Below, one piece after another: positions 50,487-59,736 of a DNA stretch of 64,000 bases. A model generated the notes under the pieces. The model did not search any database, was not told the origin of the DNA, and saw only the letters and a list, made by a program, of their open reading frames with translations. Numbering within the stretch: the stretch's first letter is position 1; each line of letters starts with the position of its first letter. This DNA comes from Aquimonas sp. GTDB taxonomy: Bacteria; Pseudomonadota; Gammaproteobacteria; Xanthomonadales; Xanthomonadaceae. A program made the position numbers and the translations under genes. The stretch is from positions 1 through 64,000 of the forward strand of contig JAKOMQ010000014.1 in the NCBI GenBank assembly GCA_022241605.1, read 5' to 3'.

Positions 50487-52067
50487 ATGCGTCGATCGAT
50501 CCCGCTTTGGGTGCTTGCCCTTGTCCTCGGCGCCAGCAGCGCGCCGCTTGCGGCCTTTGAGGTAGAGGAAGCAAGCCTGGCCGAGCTCGCCGCCGCCCAG
50601 GTAGAGGGCCGCGCCAGTGCGCAGGATCTGGTGCGGGCGTATCTGGACCGCATCGAGCGGATCGACCGCCAGGGCCCGGCGCTGAACGCGGTGATCGAGC
50701 TGAACCCCGACGCGCTGGAGATCGCTGCCGCGCTGGACGCCGAGCGCGCTGAAGGCCGCGTGCGCGGGCCGCTGCACGGCATCCCGGTGCTGCTGAAGGA
50801 CAACATCGACACCGCCGATCGCATGCAGACCTCGGCCGGCTCGCTGGCCCTGGTCGGCACGCCGGCGCTCACCGACAGCACGGTGGCAGCGCGCCTGCGC
50901 GAAGCGGGCGCGGTGATCCTCGGCAAGACCAACCTGAGCGAGTGGGCCAATTTCCGCGGCCGCCGCAGCAGCAGCGGCTGGAGCAGCCGCGGCGGCCAGA
51001 CCCACAACCCCTACGCGCTGGAACGCACGCCCTGCGGCTCGTCCTCCGGCAGCGGCGTGGCCGCCGCCGCCAGCCTGGCCGCCGCCACGGTCGGCACCGA
51101 GACCGACGGCAGCATCGTCTGCCCGTCCGCAGTCAACGGCGTGGTCGGCATCAAGCCCAGCATCGGCCTGATCAGCCGCGCCGGCATCGTGCCGATCAGC
51201 GAGAGCCAGGACACCGCAGGGCCGATGGCGCGCACGGTGGCCGACGCCGCCCTGCTGCTGCAGGCCCTGGTGGGCGCCGATCCGCGTGACCCCGCCACCG
51301 CCGAGGCCGCCGAGCGCGTGCAGGATTACGTGGCCGCGCTCGACCCCGGCGCGCTGCGCGGGGCGCGGATTGGCGTGGTGCGCCAGCTCAGCGGCTACCA
51401 CGCCGGCGTCGATGCGGTGTTCGAGCAGGCGCTGGCGGCCCTGCGCGAGGCCGGCGCCGAGCTGGTTGATCCGGTGCCGCTGCCGACCCGCGGCGAAGCC
51501 GCGCAGGCCGAGTTCACCGTGCTGGTGCACGAGTTCAAGGATGGGCTCGATGCCTACCTGGCCACCCGCCAGGGCGTTCCGGTGGGCTCGCTGGCCGAGC
51601 TCATCGCCTACAACCGCCTCAACGCAGCGCAGGTCCTGCCCTGGTTCGGTCAGCAGCTGCTGGAGCAGGCCGAGAACAGCGGCGGCACGGCGGCCGAGGC
51701 CTACCTCGAAGCGCGCGAGAAGGCGCGTCGGCTGGCGGGCGCCGAAGGCATCGACGCCGCCCTCGCCGAACACGGCCTCGATGCGCTCGTCGCCCCGACC
51801 ACTGCGCCGGCGTGGCCGGTGGACTGGGTCAACGGCGACCACTACCTCGGCGGCAGCGCCGGCATGGCGGCGATCGCCGGCTACCCCAACATCACCGTGC
51901 CCATGGGCCAGGTCCACGGCCTGCCGGTGGGCCTGTCGATCTTCGGTGCGAAGTTCAGCGAGGCGCGGCTGATCGGCCTGGCCTACGCCTTCGAGCAGGC
52001 CACCCGTGCGCGCCGGCCGCCGGGCTATGCACGCGGCCTGCCGGCCGGCGTGCCGGCAGCACCCTGA
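50487..52067 (+). CDS. Exported amidase, amidase-signature family
   Basis: A 526-residue Ser-Ser-Lys hydrolase with an N-terminal signal peptide (SIPLWVLALVLGASSAPLAA). The catalytic lysine is in PVLLKDNIDTAD near residue 104. The signature PCGSSSGSGVAAAASLA near 180 and TETDGSIVCPSAVNGVVG near 208 contain the cis-Ser and nucleophile. The C-terminus has AGYPNITVPMG. The substrate is not known; the signal peptide puts it in the periplasm, so it is not the GatA subunit. A GGAG near 50475 supports the ATG at 50487. Confidence 0.9.
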   Translation: MRRSIPLWVLALVLGASSAPLAAFEVEEASLAELAAAQVEGRASAQDLVRAYLDRIERIDRQGPALNAVIELNPDALEIAAALDAERAEGRVRGPLHGIPVLLKDNIDTADRMQTSAGSLALVGTPALTDSTVAARLREAGAVILGKTNLSEWANFRGRRSSSGWSSRGGQTHNPYALERTPCGSSSGSGVAAAASLAAATVGTETDGSIVCPSAVNGVVGIKPSIGLISRAGIVPISESQDTAGPMARTVADAALLLQALVGADPRDPATAEAAERVQDYVAALDPGALRGARIGVVRQLSGYHAGVDAVFEQALAALREAGAELVDPVPLPTRGEAAQAEFTVLVHEFKDGLDAYLATRQGVPVGSLAELIAYNRLNAAQVLPWFGQQLLEQAENSGGTAAEAYLEAREKARRLAGAEGIDAALAEHGLDALVAPTTAPAWPVDWVNGDHYLGGSAGMAAIAGYPNITVPMGQVHGLPVGLSIFGAKFSEARLIGLAYAFEQATRARRPPGYARGLPAGVPAAP

Positions 52068-52082
52068 CCCCCGTCAGTAAGC

Positions 52083-52112
52083 AGCGAGGGCGCGCGCAAG
52101 GCCGCCCTCGCT
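52083..52112. terminator. Hairpin between amidase and acyltransferase genes
   Basis: AGCGAGGGCG (52083-52092) pairs with CGCCCTCGCT (52103-52112). There is no T-run after it. It lies 15 bp past the amidase stop and 11 bp before the next start, so it may act as a terminator or only as a leader hairpin. Confidence 0.45.
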
Positions 52113-52123
52113 ACACTGTCGCA

Positions 52124-53035
52124 ATGCCCGAACCGCAACCGATCTCACGCGCGCTGTTGATGCCGCGCCACTGGCCCGCCTGGGCGGGCGTGCTGAGCCT
52201 GCGCGCAATGGCGCAGCTGCCCTGGCGCTGGCAGCTGCGGCTGGGCCCGCTGCTCGGTCGGCTGCTGATGGGGGTGGCGCGCGGGCGCCGCCGGGTGGCT
52301 CGGCGCAACCTGGAACTGTGCTTTCCGGGGCTGGATGGCGAAGCCCGCGACGCGCTGCTGCGCCGGCATTTCGAGGCGCTGGGCTGCGGCGCCTTCGAGT
52401 TCGCCCGCGCCTGGTTCGGCGCCGAGGCGCCCTGGCGGCAGGGGCTTGAAATCGAAGGCCTGGAGCACCTGCGTGCGCTGCAGGCGGAGGGCCGCGGGGT
52501 GTTGCTGGTGTCTGGCCACTTCACCACGCTGGAGGCCTGCGGGCGCCTGCTGACCAATCAGATCGCCTTGGCCGGCATGTACCGCGAGCACGACTCGCCG
52601 GTGCTGGAACGTGCAGTGCTGGCCGGCCGCCTGCGCTACGCCAGCAGGATGTTCACCCGTGACGAGCTGCGCGCGGCGATCCGCCATCTCAAGAGCGGCG
52701 GCGCGCTGTGGTACGCGCCGGACCAGGACATGCTGGGCAAGGACACCGTGTTCGCGCCGTTTTTCGGGCTGCCGGCGGCGACGATCACCGCCACCCACCA
52801 GCTGGCGCGCCTTTCCGGCGCTGCGGTGGTGCCGTTCTTCCATCGCCGCGAGGGAGCGCACTACCGAATGCGGATCGGCCCGCCACTGGCCGACTTCCCC
52901 AGCGCCGACGTCGAAGCGGACACCGCCCGGGTCAACGCCGCCATCGAGACGATGGTGCGCGAGGCGCCGGAGCAGTACCTGTGGTTGCACAAGCGCTTCA
53001 AGCGGCGCCCGCCCGAGCTGCCTCCGCTCTACTGA
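52124..53035 (+). CDS. LpxL/HtrB-family lipid A acyltransferase
   Basis: A 303-residue inner-membrane acyltransferase. The catalytic HX4E is intact in GHFTTLEACGR (H132, E137). Other family parts are RRVARRNLELCFPGL, ALWYAPDQDMLGKDTVFAPFFG and YLWLHKRFKRRP. These enzymes add a secondary acyl chain to Kdo2-lipid A. Which chain (LpxL, LpxM or LpxP type) cannot be told. It contrasts with the gene at 43406, whose acid is missing. Confidence 0.9.
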   Translation: MPEPQPISRALLMPRHWPAWAGVLSLRAMAQLPWRWQLRLGPLLGRLLMGVARGRRRVARRNLELCFPGLDGEARDALLRRHFEALGCGAFEFARAWFGAEAPWRQGLEIEGLEHLRALQAEGRGVLLVSGHFTTLEACGRLLTNQIALAGMYREHDSPVLERAVLAGRLRYASRMFTRDELRAAIRHLKSGGALWYAPDQDMLGKDTVFAPFFGLPAATITATHQLARLSGAAVVPFFHRREGAHYRMRIGPPLADFPSADVEADTARVNAAIETMVREAPEQYLWLHKRFKRRPPELPPLY

Positions 53036-53080
53036 GGGCGCATCTGGCCGCTGGTGCCAGGCCTGTCCGAGGCCGGCTGG

Positions 53081-53240
53081 TGTAGTGATTCGTACTTGGC
53101 CGACAGTCGCTGCGAGCGGATTTGTGTGTCTGGCACGGCGCGACGACGAGTCATGGCAGCGCTATGCCGAGGAGGAAGAACGCTGTCAGCCTTGCCGAGG
53201 ACGCCGCGGATACGTTCGCTCAAGTGCGAATCACTTCACT
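53081..53240. mobile_element. MITE-like element with long terminal inverted repeats
   Basis: The left end AGTGATTCGTACTTGGCCGA (53085-53104) and the right end, read in reverse, AGTGATTCGCACTTGAGCGA (53216-53235) match at 17 of 20 positions. The interior of about 110 bp (with GGCACGGCGCGACGACGAG) holds no gene. Flanking duplication is not clear. Confidence 0.65.
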
Positions 53241-53262
53241 CGGGCACCGGCGGCCGCCAGAA

Positions 53263-53297
53263 AGAACGAAGCCCGCTTCGCACATGTCGAAGCGGGC
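53263..53297 (-). terminator. Terminator of the propeller diguanylate cyclase gene
   Basis: GCCCGCTTCG (53271-53280) pairs with CGAAGCGGGC (53288-53297). On the minus strand the stem is followed by TTCGTTCTTTCT, a T-rich tail. Confidence 0.8.
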
Positions 53298-53416
53298 CTC
53301 TCCCTCCCCAGGGTTCGCGGCGGACGTCCGCATGGCGCCGCCACCGCTTCGCGACTTTAGACAGACTCTTAACGCCGTTGCACGCTGCAGTGCACGATAG
53401 CGAGGCGCCCCTGCGG

Positions 53417-56400
53417 TCAGCTGCCGCGTCGCAGTCGTGGCGCAAGCCAGCGCAGCCGGTCATCAGCCAACAGGCGTTCGAAGTCATCCGCCCGAAGTGG
53501 GTCAGGCATGCGATCCCCCGGCCTGAGCTCCAGGCGCAGGGCAAGCGCCCGATTGCGGCCCAGGGTCTTGGCCCGGTACAGGGCGCGATCCGCCAGCTCC
53601 AGCGACAGCTGCCAGTCGCTCGCGGCCTGCTGCAGGGCCGGATGCAGACTCACCCCGATCGAGCAGCTCAGCCGCAAATGCTGGCCGCCCAAGGTGTCGA
53701 CCTCGAGCGCGGCCACCGCGGCGCGCAGCTGCTCGGCCTCGTCGAGTGCCGCCGCCAGGTCGAAGCCCGGCAACAGCAGCAGGAACTCCTCGCCGCCCCA
53801 GCGCGCGAAACGCGCACCGATCGGCAGGCGCTCGCGGAACAGGGCGGCAACCCGCACCAGCACCTGGTCGCCGGCAGCGTGGCCGTAGCGATCGTTGAGC
53901 GCCTTGAAATGGTCAAGGTCGACCAGCAGCAGGGCGTAGCTGGGCCATGCCGAAAGCAGCTGCAGGGCGGCGCGCCGATTCGGCGCCGAGGTCAGGGCGT
54001 CGGTGCGGCTTTCTTCCAGCAGGGCGGCATTGGCCCCGCGCAAGCGATCGTTGGCGCGCGCGAGCGCGTCGGTGCGCTCGCGCACCGCCACCTCCAGTGC
54101 GGCGCGACGGTGCGCGGCCCTGCGCAGGCTGGTGCGCCACACCAGCGCGACCAGCGCCAGCGCAACCGCCAGCAGCAGCAGGCGCAGATCGGTGCGCTCG
54201 GCCAGCCGTGGGCTGACCTCGATCGGGAACAGCGGCGCGGAATGCCAGTCGCGCCCCGGGAACCGCCCCTGCAGCTCGAAGGCATAGCGTCCGGGCGGCA
54301 GCCCGGTAAACACCGCGGTTTGATCGACCGGCGCGGTCCAGCCCTGCGCATAGCCACGCAGGCGGTAGCGGTACTCCACCTCGGCGGCATGCCGGAGGCT
54401 GACCCCGGCCAGCGCCAGGCGCAGGTCGCGACTGGCGCCGTCGAGCCGCAGCGAAGCCGGGAAATCGATTGCCGCGTCAGCGGTTTCGGCGCGCTCTATG
54501 TAGAGGCCCGGGGCGGCGGGCGCCTCGCGCACGCGACGGGTGTCGAGCTCGATCAAGCCATTGGTGGTGGGGTAATGCAGGTGCAAGCCGAGACGGGCGC
54601 TGCGAGCGTCGCCGCCGCCGTTGCAGCAGCCCATGCGCTGCTCGCCGCGCGCGCGGTTGACCGCACGGATCACTACTTCCGCTTCCAGCCCCCGCGCCGC
54701 ATCAGGCTCCAGCAGCCGCGCCAGCGGCAGGCGATAGGCTCCGTCATTGGTGCTGACGTAGACGTAGCGACCGACCAGGTCGAAGGTCCAGGCGTTGTCC
54801 GAGGGCAGGCCATCGCTGCGGTCGAACTGGGTCAACACACCGCCGCGGTAGAGGGCCAGACCCTGATCGAGCGTGGTGAGCAGCAGGCCGTCCCCGCCCA
54901 GCACGCCGAGCCCGCTGATGAACGCACGATCGAGCGGACGCGCCCACTCCGGCTGCAGCCAGCGTCCCAGCTCGAGGCTGCGCACGCCGCCTTCGGTTGC
55001 GACCAGAAGGCTGCCGTCGGCGCGAGCCAGCAGGCGGCGGATTCGTGATTCCGGCGTGCCCGGAAGCCCGTCGACCCGCTCCACCTCACCCTGCTGCAGG
55101 CGCCACAGGCCCTCCAGCGTGCCGATCCAGAGGATCCCGCCGGCATCGGCAAGGCTGGTGACCTGCAGGCCGGCCAGCGCTGACAGGGCGGGGTCGTTGA
55201 CGATCCGCGCGCCGATTTCCGGCTGCGTGGGGTCCGGCCCCGGCTGCAGTCCGGCCAGGCCGCCACGCGTGCCCAGCCATAGGTTGCCGCCGGTATCCCG
55301 GTACAGGCTGTAGACCGAAGGATCGGGAAGGACGTCGGCACCGGCGACAAAGCGGAAGCCGTGCTCGGGGCGCCAGTGCTCGAGCCCGCCGTTGCTGCCT
55401 ACCCAAAGTCCACCCGCGCCGTCCTCCAGCAATGCCCACAGCAGCGGATCGCGCAGTCCCTGCCGACGGCTGGCCACGCGCAGGGCCGAGTCGCTGATCC
55501 TGATCAGGCTTTCGCGCTGGCTGCCAAGCCAGAGGTCACCCTTGCGGTCTTCGAAGATGACGTGCAGCCAGGGCCGCTCCATGAGGTCGATCGGTTCAAC
55601 CTGCTCCACGCTGCCGTCCGGCCGCAGCCGCTGCAGCCCGTCGATGCTGGCCGCCCACAGGTTGCCGTTGCGGTCGGCGGTGAGGGTGGCAACGGTCTCC
55701 TCGGCCAGACCCGGCAGGATCCGCTCGAAATCTCCGGACGCGGGATCCAGCAGCCAGACACCCCGCCGGGTGCCGACCGCGATCTGGCCCTGCCAGGTGG
55801 CCAGCGCCAGTGCGCGCAGTTCGGGCTCGGGCAGATCGAATCGGCTGACGGTGTCGCCGTCCAGCCGCCACAGGGCCGATTCGCCGCCTGCCCACAGCGC
55901 GGCGTCGGAGTCCACCGCCAAGGCGTGCAGTGATTCACCGGCGAGGTGTGTCGGCTGCAGCTGGCCGGGCGCACGCAGGCCATCCACCGTGGCGGCCCGG
56001 ATCAGGCCCCGCCAGCCTGCCAGCGCACGCACCGAGAGGGGGCCAGCGGCAATCGGAACCTCCTCGAAGCGGCCTTGGTGCTGGCGCAGCAGGCCGCGCG
56101 CAGTCGCAAACCAGACGGCTCCCCCGGTCTCGGCGAGGCTGTCCACCGGCATGCTGAGGTCGAGGCCGGTATTGGCGCGCTTGAACACGTGGAAGCGTCG
56201 GCCGTCGAATCGGGCGATGCCGTTCTGGGTGCCCACCCAGAGATAGCCAGCCTCGTCCTGGCTCAGGGTGAGTACGGTGATCTGAGGCAGCCCGTCCTCG
56301 GCGGTCCAACGCTCCAGCAGATAGTCACCAAAGCGCACGGCCGGATCCAAGGCCTGCGCCGGCAGCGCCAGCACAGCCAGCATCAGCAGCAGCCAGACCT

Positions 56401-56452
56401 GTGGCAGGCCCCTGATGGGTGATCTCGACGGCGGTGGCGGTAACCGGCTCAT
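53417..56452 (-). CDS. Diguanylate cyclase with periplasmic seven-bladed propeller sensor
   Basis: A 1011-residue membrane protein. After a signal/anchor (VWLLLMLAVLALPAQAL) come many two-component-regulator propeller repeats (such as GYLWVGTQNGIARFDG and GNLWLGTRGGLAGLQ) to about residue 650. A Y_Y_Y domain (YRYRLRGYAQGWTAPVDQT) follows, then a membrane helix (LRLLLLAVALALVALVW), a short coiled coil and a GGDEF domain. The active-site loop is RWGGEEFLLLLPG near 884, so cyclic-di-GMP synthesis is expected. The usual D-x-LTGL-x-NR entry reads DALTSAPNRR. The signal sensed in the periplasm is unknown. Confidence 0.93.
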   Translation of the reverse strand: MSRLPPPPSRSPIRGLPQVWLLLMLAVLALPAQALDPAVRFGDYLLERWTAEDGLPQITVLTLSQDEAGYLWVGTQNGIARFDGRRFHVFKRANTGLDLSMPVDSLAETGGAVWFATARGLLRQHQGRFEEVPIAAGPLSVRALAGWRGLIRAATVDGLRAPGQLQPTHLAGESLHALAVDSDAALWAGGESALWRLDGDTVSRFDLPEPELRALALATWQGQIAVGTRRGVWLLDPASGDFERILPGLAEETVATLTADRNGNLWAASIDGLQRLRPDGSVEQVEPIDLMERPWLHVIFEDRKGDLWLGSQRESLIRISDSALRVASRRQGLRDPLLWALLEDGAGGLWVGSNGGLEHWRPEHGFRFVAGADVLPDPSVYSLYRDTGGNLWLGTRGGLAGLQPGPDPTQPEIGARIVNDPALSALAGLQVTSLADAGGILWIGTLEGLWRLQQGEVERVDGLPGTPESRIRRLLARADGSLLVATEGGVRSLELGRWLQPEWARPLDRAFISGLGVLGGDGLLLTTLDQGLALYRGGVLTQFDRSDGLPSDNAWTFDLVGRYVYVSTNDGAYRLPLARLLEPDAARGLEAEVVIRAVNRARGEQRMGCCNGGGDARSARLGLHLHYPTTNGLIELDTRRVREAPAAPGLYIERAETADAAIDFPASLRLDGASRDLRLALAGVSLRHAAEVEYRYRLRGYAQGWTAPVDQTAVFTGLPPGRYAFELQGRFPGRDWHSAPLFPIEVSPRLAERTDLRLLLLAVALALVALVWRTSLRRAAHRRAALEVAVRERTDALARANDRLRGANAALLEESRTDALTSAPNRRAALQLLSAWPSYALLLVDLDHFKALNDRYGHAAGDQVLVRVAALFRERLPIGARFARWGGEEFLLLLPGFDLAAALDEAEQLRAAVAALEVDTLGGQHLRLSCSIGVSLHPALQQAASDWQLSLELADRALYRAKTLGRNRALALRLELRPGDRMPDPLRADDFERLLADDRLRWLAPRLRRGS

Positions 56453-56546
56453 GGCCTTGCGCTGCGATGCAATCGACGTGCCCTGCGCAAATGCGAAGCC
56501 CCGCGGCGGTCAGCGGTTACCATGTGCGCCCTTTCCGGCTGGCGGG

Positions 56547-57443
56547 ATGCGCCGCGTGAACTTCCCCGACTACCCCTTCGAGCCGCGCCGTTTCGACCGC
56601 GGCGACGGCATCGAGCAGAGCTACCTGGACGAGGGCCAGGGCCCGCCCGTGGTGATGGTCCACGGCAATCCGACCTGGTCCTACTACTTCCGACACCTGG
56701 TGCTTGCCCTGCGCGGCGAGCACCGCTGCATCGTGCCTGATCACGTCGGCATGGGCCTGTCCGACAAGCCCGATGACAGCCGCTACCGCTACACCCTGGA
56801 CAGCCGCATTGACGATCTGGATCGGCTGCTGGCCGCGGTCGAGCCGGAGCGCCCGCTGACCCTGGTGCTGCATGACTGGGGCGGCCTGATCGGGCTGGGA
56901 TGGGCGCTGCGACACCCGCAGCGGGTGGCGCGGCTGGTCCTGCTCAACACCGCCGGCTTCACCATGCCCGCCGACAAGCGCCTGCCGGGCCTGCTCAAGC
57001 TGGGCCGCGACTCCAGCCTCGGCAGCCTGCTGATCCGCGGCTTCAACGCCTTCTCGGCTGGCGCCACTCGACTGGCGGTGAAGCTGCCCATGCCGGCGGC
57101 GGAGCGCCGCGCGTTCACTGCCCCCTACGACAGCTGGGCCCACCGCATCGCCACACTGCGCTTCGTCCAGGACATCCCGCTGGGGCCCAAGGACCCCGCC
57201 TGGGCCACGGTGTCGGAGATCGGCAGCCGACTGCCGGCGTTCGCGGACCGGCCGGCCCTGCTGCTTTGGGGAATGCAGGATTTCGTGTTCGATCACACCT
57301 GTCTGCGCGAATTCCGCCGCGCCTGGCCGCAGGCCGAAGTGCATGAATACGCCGAAGCTGGCCATTACGTGCTGGAAGACGCGCGGACTGCGGTGGTGTC
57401 TGCCATCAGGAGCTTCCTGTCAGCGCACCCGGTCGCGGGCTGA
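56547..57443 (+). CDS. oleB: Alpha/beta hydrolase, OleB-like (haloalkane dehalogenase fold)
   Basis: A 298-residue hydrolase with an aspartate nucleophile, D110 in LVLHDWGGLIGLGWA, as in haloalkane dehalogenases. The sequence VPDHVGMGLSDKPDDSRYRYTL, the AFTAPYDSWAHRIATLRFVQDIPL cap and AGHYVLED with the histidine are close to xanthomonad OleB, the beta-lactone decarboxylase of long-chain olefin synthesis (parts given here from positions 64-85 and 198-220). oleA, oleC and oleD are not in the window, so the assignment rests on sequence only. A haloalkane dehalogenase is the alternative. Confidence 0.65.
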   Translation: MRRVNFPDYPFEPRRFDRGDGIEQSYLDEGQGPPVVMVHGNPTWSYYFRHLVLALRGEHRCIVPDHVGMGLSDKPDDSRYRYTLDSRIDDLDRLLAAVEPERPLTLVLHDWGGLIGLGWALRHPQRVARLVLLNTAGFTMPADKRLPGLLKLGRDSSLGSLLIRGFNAFSAGATRLAVKLPMPAAERRAFTAPYDSWAHRIATLRFVQDIPLGPKDPAWATVSEIGSRLPAFADRPALLLWGMQDFVFDHTCLREFRRAWPQAEVHEYAEAGHYVLEDARTAVVSAIRSFLSAHPVAG

Positions 57444-57455
57444 ACGCACGAGGTT

Positions 57456-59591
57456 TCAGGCGCCGAACAGCACCAGCTGACGTCCACCCAGGCCCTTGGC
57501 CTGGTACATGGCGAGATCGGCGCGGCGCAACACCTCTTCGGACCCGGGCGTATCGGCATCCAGCAGCACCACGCCGATGCTGACCCCAGCCTCGACGGGC
57601 TGTCCGAGCAGCATGTAGGGCGGCGTGATCGCCTCCAGCAGGCGCTGGGCGACCTGCAGGGCCGCCTCGGCGTTGGGCACATCGCCCAGCAACACAACGA
57701 ACTCGTCGCCACCAAAGCGAGCGACCACGTTGACACCCCCTTCGTCGCCCACGTCGACCGCACGCAGCGCTGAACGCATGCGCAGCGCCACGCCGCGCAG
57801 CAGCTCGTCGCCGGCCTCGTGGCCCAGGCTGTCGTTGATGTCCTTGAAGCGGTCGAAGTCGAGGAACAGGACCGCGGCGGCCGTGCGTGAGCCGGCGCGC
57901 AGTTCGGCCAGCGCGCGCTCCAGCCGCTGGATCAACAGGGTGCGGTTGGGCAGACCGGTCAGCTCGTCGGTGAGCGCCGCCCGCCGCAGGTGCTGCTCCA
58001 GCCTGCGGCGCTCGGACAGATCCACGATCACCGACCAGATCTGCTCCGAGCCGTCGGGTTGGCTGACCCGCATTCCAGACAGCAGCACCGGGCAGCGCTG
58101 CCCGTCACCAAGCTGGTATTCCTTCTCGTAGGGACCGTAGTAGCCGGTGTCCATCAGGCTGCGCAGCTGTTCGGCCTCCTGGTCGAAATACTCGGGCGGG
58201 GTGATGTCCCAGTAGCTCAGCGCAAGCAGGCTTCCCCGCGGACGCCCGACCAGACGCAGGAAGGCGGCATTGCCGTCCACGAAGCGGCCGTCCACGAGGT
58301 CGTTCAGCACCACCGCCACCGGCGAGCGCTCGAACATGCCCTTCAGCAGATGCTGGGCCTGGGCGGTGGCCGAGCGGATCGCCTCGTAGCCGGTGATCTC
58401 GGCATGGGTGCCGAACATCCGCAAAGGCCGACCGTCAGCTGCGCGCAGCACAACCCGGCCGCGAGCCAGCAGCCAGGCATAGTCACCGTCGGCCCGGCGC
58501 ATCCGGGCTTCGGCCTCGTAGAAGGGGCTGTCGCCCTGCAGGTGGCGCTCCAGCAGGATGCGCAGACGCGGCTGGTCGTGCGGATGCATGCGCTCGAAGG
58601 CCGCATCGGAACTCAGCTGCTGCAGCGTCGCCGGCTCGCCCAACAGCTCGGCCCAGCGCGCATCGACGCGCATGCCGCCATCCTCGATATCCCATTCCCA
58701 GAGCCCGGCGCGGGTGCCTTCAAGGCTGGTCAGCAGACGCTCGCGCTCGGCCTGCAGGCGCGCCTCGACGGCTTTCTGCGCGCTCAGGTTGATGAAACTG
58801 TTGACGACCGCGCGCTGACCGCTGCCGGTTTCGTGCATCAGCTGGCTGTTGACTTCGATCCAGCGACGCTCACCGTTGGGCAGGCGGATACCCATCACAT
58901 CGCCGCGCACCGGGCGGCCATCCTGCAGCACCCGCATACCCGGATGCTCCGTGCCGGGATAGGGGCTGCCGTCTTCATGGATGGCGTCCCAATCGCCCTG
59001 CACCGAGCCGGTGTTCAACAGCTGGGCGCGCGAGCGGCCAAGCAGGCGCTCGGCTTCGGGATTGCAGTCAACGATGCGTCCGCTTTCGTCCTGCAGCACG
59101 ATACCGGCGATCGTGCAGTCGATCAGGCTGCGCAGGCGCTGGCGCTCGCGCACGCGGGCACTGACGTCGTTCAGGACCAGGGCGAAACCGGCCAGCGCCT
59201 GCCCGGGCTGGCGCAGCGGCTGCAGGTCGGCCTCCATCCAAAGCTGGCGGCCATCGGCCGCGCGCACGCTCAGGGTGGTGTGGGTGGCAGCGTGCTGGCG
59301 AACCGCTTGGCGGAGCATGATGAGGCCGTCGCTATCGCCGACGCTGGCCGGGCGCTCGCCGCCAAGAAGATCCAGAAGCGATTGCCCCAGCAGCGCGTCC
59401 GTCGACCACTGGCCGACAAGCTCGAACGCGGGATTTGCCCACAGCACGCCGCCGGACGGATCCAGCAGGACCAGCGGGATGCGGGTGGAGTGCGCAAACA
59501 ATCGCACCATGCCGATCCCGAGCGCCTCGGAATCAAACCCCTCGGGCAGCGCAAGCCGCCTCCCTGACCTCAGTGCGCTTGTGCCCTCCAT
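57456..59591 (-). CDS. Multi-PAS diguanylate cyclase
   Basis: A 711-residue signalling protein without a membrane segment. Four PAS-type domains are visible: near residues 20-140 (PLVLLDPSGGVLWANPAFEL), 160-270 (IVDCNPEAERLLGRSR), 290-410 (LWEWDIEDGGMRVDARWAEL) and 430-540 (FVDGNAAFLRLVGRPRG). The GGDEF domain has DELTGLPNRTLLIQRLERAL and the active loop ARFGGDEFVVLL near 623. No RxxD inhibition site is seen five residues upstream. It ends convergent with the oleB-like gene. AAGGGG upstream supports ATG 59591; an upstream ATG at 59738 is less likely. Confidence 0.92.
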   Translation of the reverse strand: MEGTSALRSGRRLALPEGFDSEALGIGMVRLFAHSTRIPLVLLDPSGGVLWANPAFELVGQWSTDALLGQSLLDLLGGERPASVGDSDGLIMLRQAVRQHAATHTTLSVRAADGRQLWMEADLQPLRQPGQALAGFALVLNDVSARVRERQRLRSLIDCTIAGIVLQDESGRIVDCNPEAERLLGRSRAQLLNTGSVQGDWDAIHEDGSPYPGTEHPGMRVLQDGRPVRGDVMGIRLPNGERRWIEVNSQLMHETGSGQRAVVNSFINLSAQKAVEARLQAERERLLTSLEGTRAGLWEWDIEDGGMRVDARWAELLGEPATLQQLSSDAAFERMHPHDQPRLRILLERHLQGDSPFYEAEARMRRADGDYAWLLARGRVVLRAADGRPLRMFGTHAEITGYEAIRSATAQAQHLLKGMFERSPVAVVLNDLVDGRFVDGNAAFLRLVGRPRGSLLALSYWDITPPEYFDQEAEQLRSLMDTGYYGPYEKEYQLGDGQRCPVLLSGMRVSQPDGSEQIWSVIVDLSERRRLEQHLRRAALTDELTGLPNRTLLIQRLERALAELRAGSRTAAAVLFLDFDRFKDINDSLGHEAGDELLRGVALRMRSALRAVDVGDEGGVNVVARFGGDEFVVLLGDVPNAEAALQVAQRLLEAITPPYMLLGQPVEAGVSIGVVLLDADTPGSEEVLRRADLAMYQAKGLGGRQLVLFGA

Positions 59592-59736
59592 CGCCCCTTG
59601 ATTCTCCGATTGCGTGCCGCCCCAGCCCCGGGAGGGCAACCCTACCGCGGTTTGCAAATCACGTGCCACGCGTTTCCACAGCGCATCCCGGGGGCATAGA
59701 CGCCGGCCCCCGGAATATCCCTCGCCCACCGATGGC

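Larger units (their letters stand above)
53036..53416. other. 381-bp convergent gap
   Basis: No gene. It holds the MITE-like element (53081-53240) and the terminator of the leftward diguanylate cyclase gene (53263-53297). The rest (53298-53416) shows nothing distinct. Confidence 0.7.
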
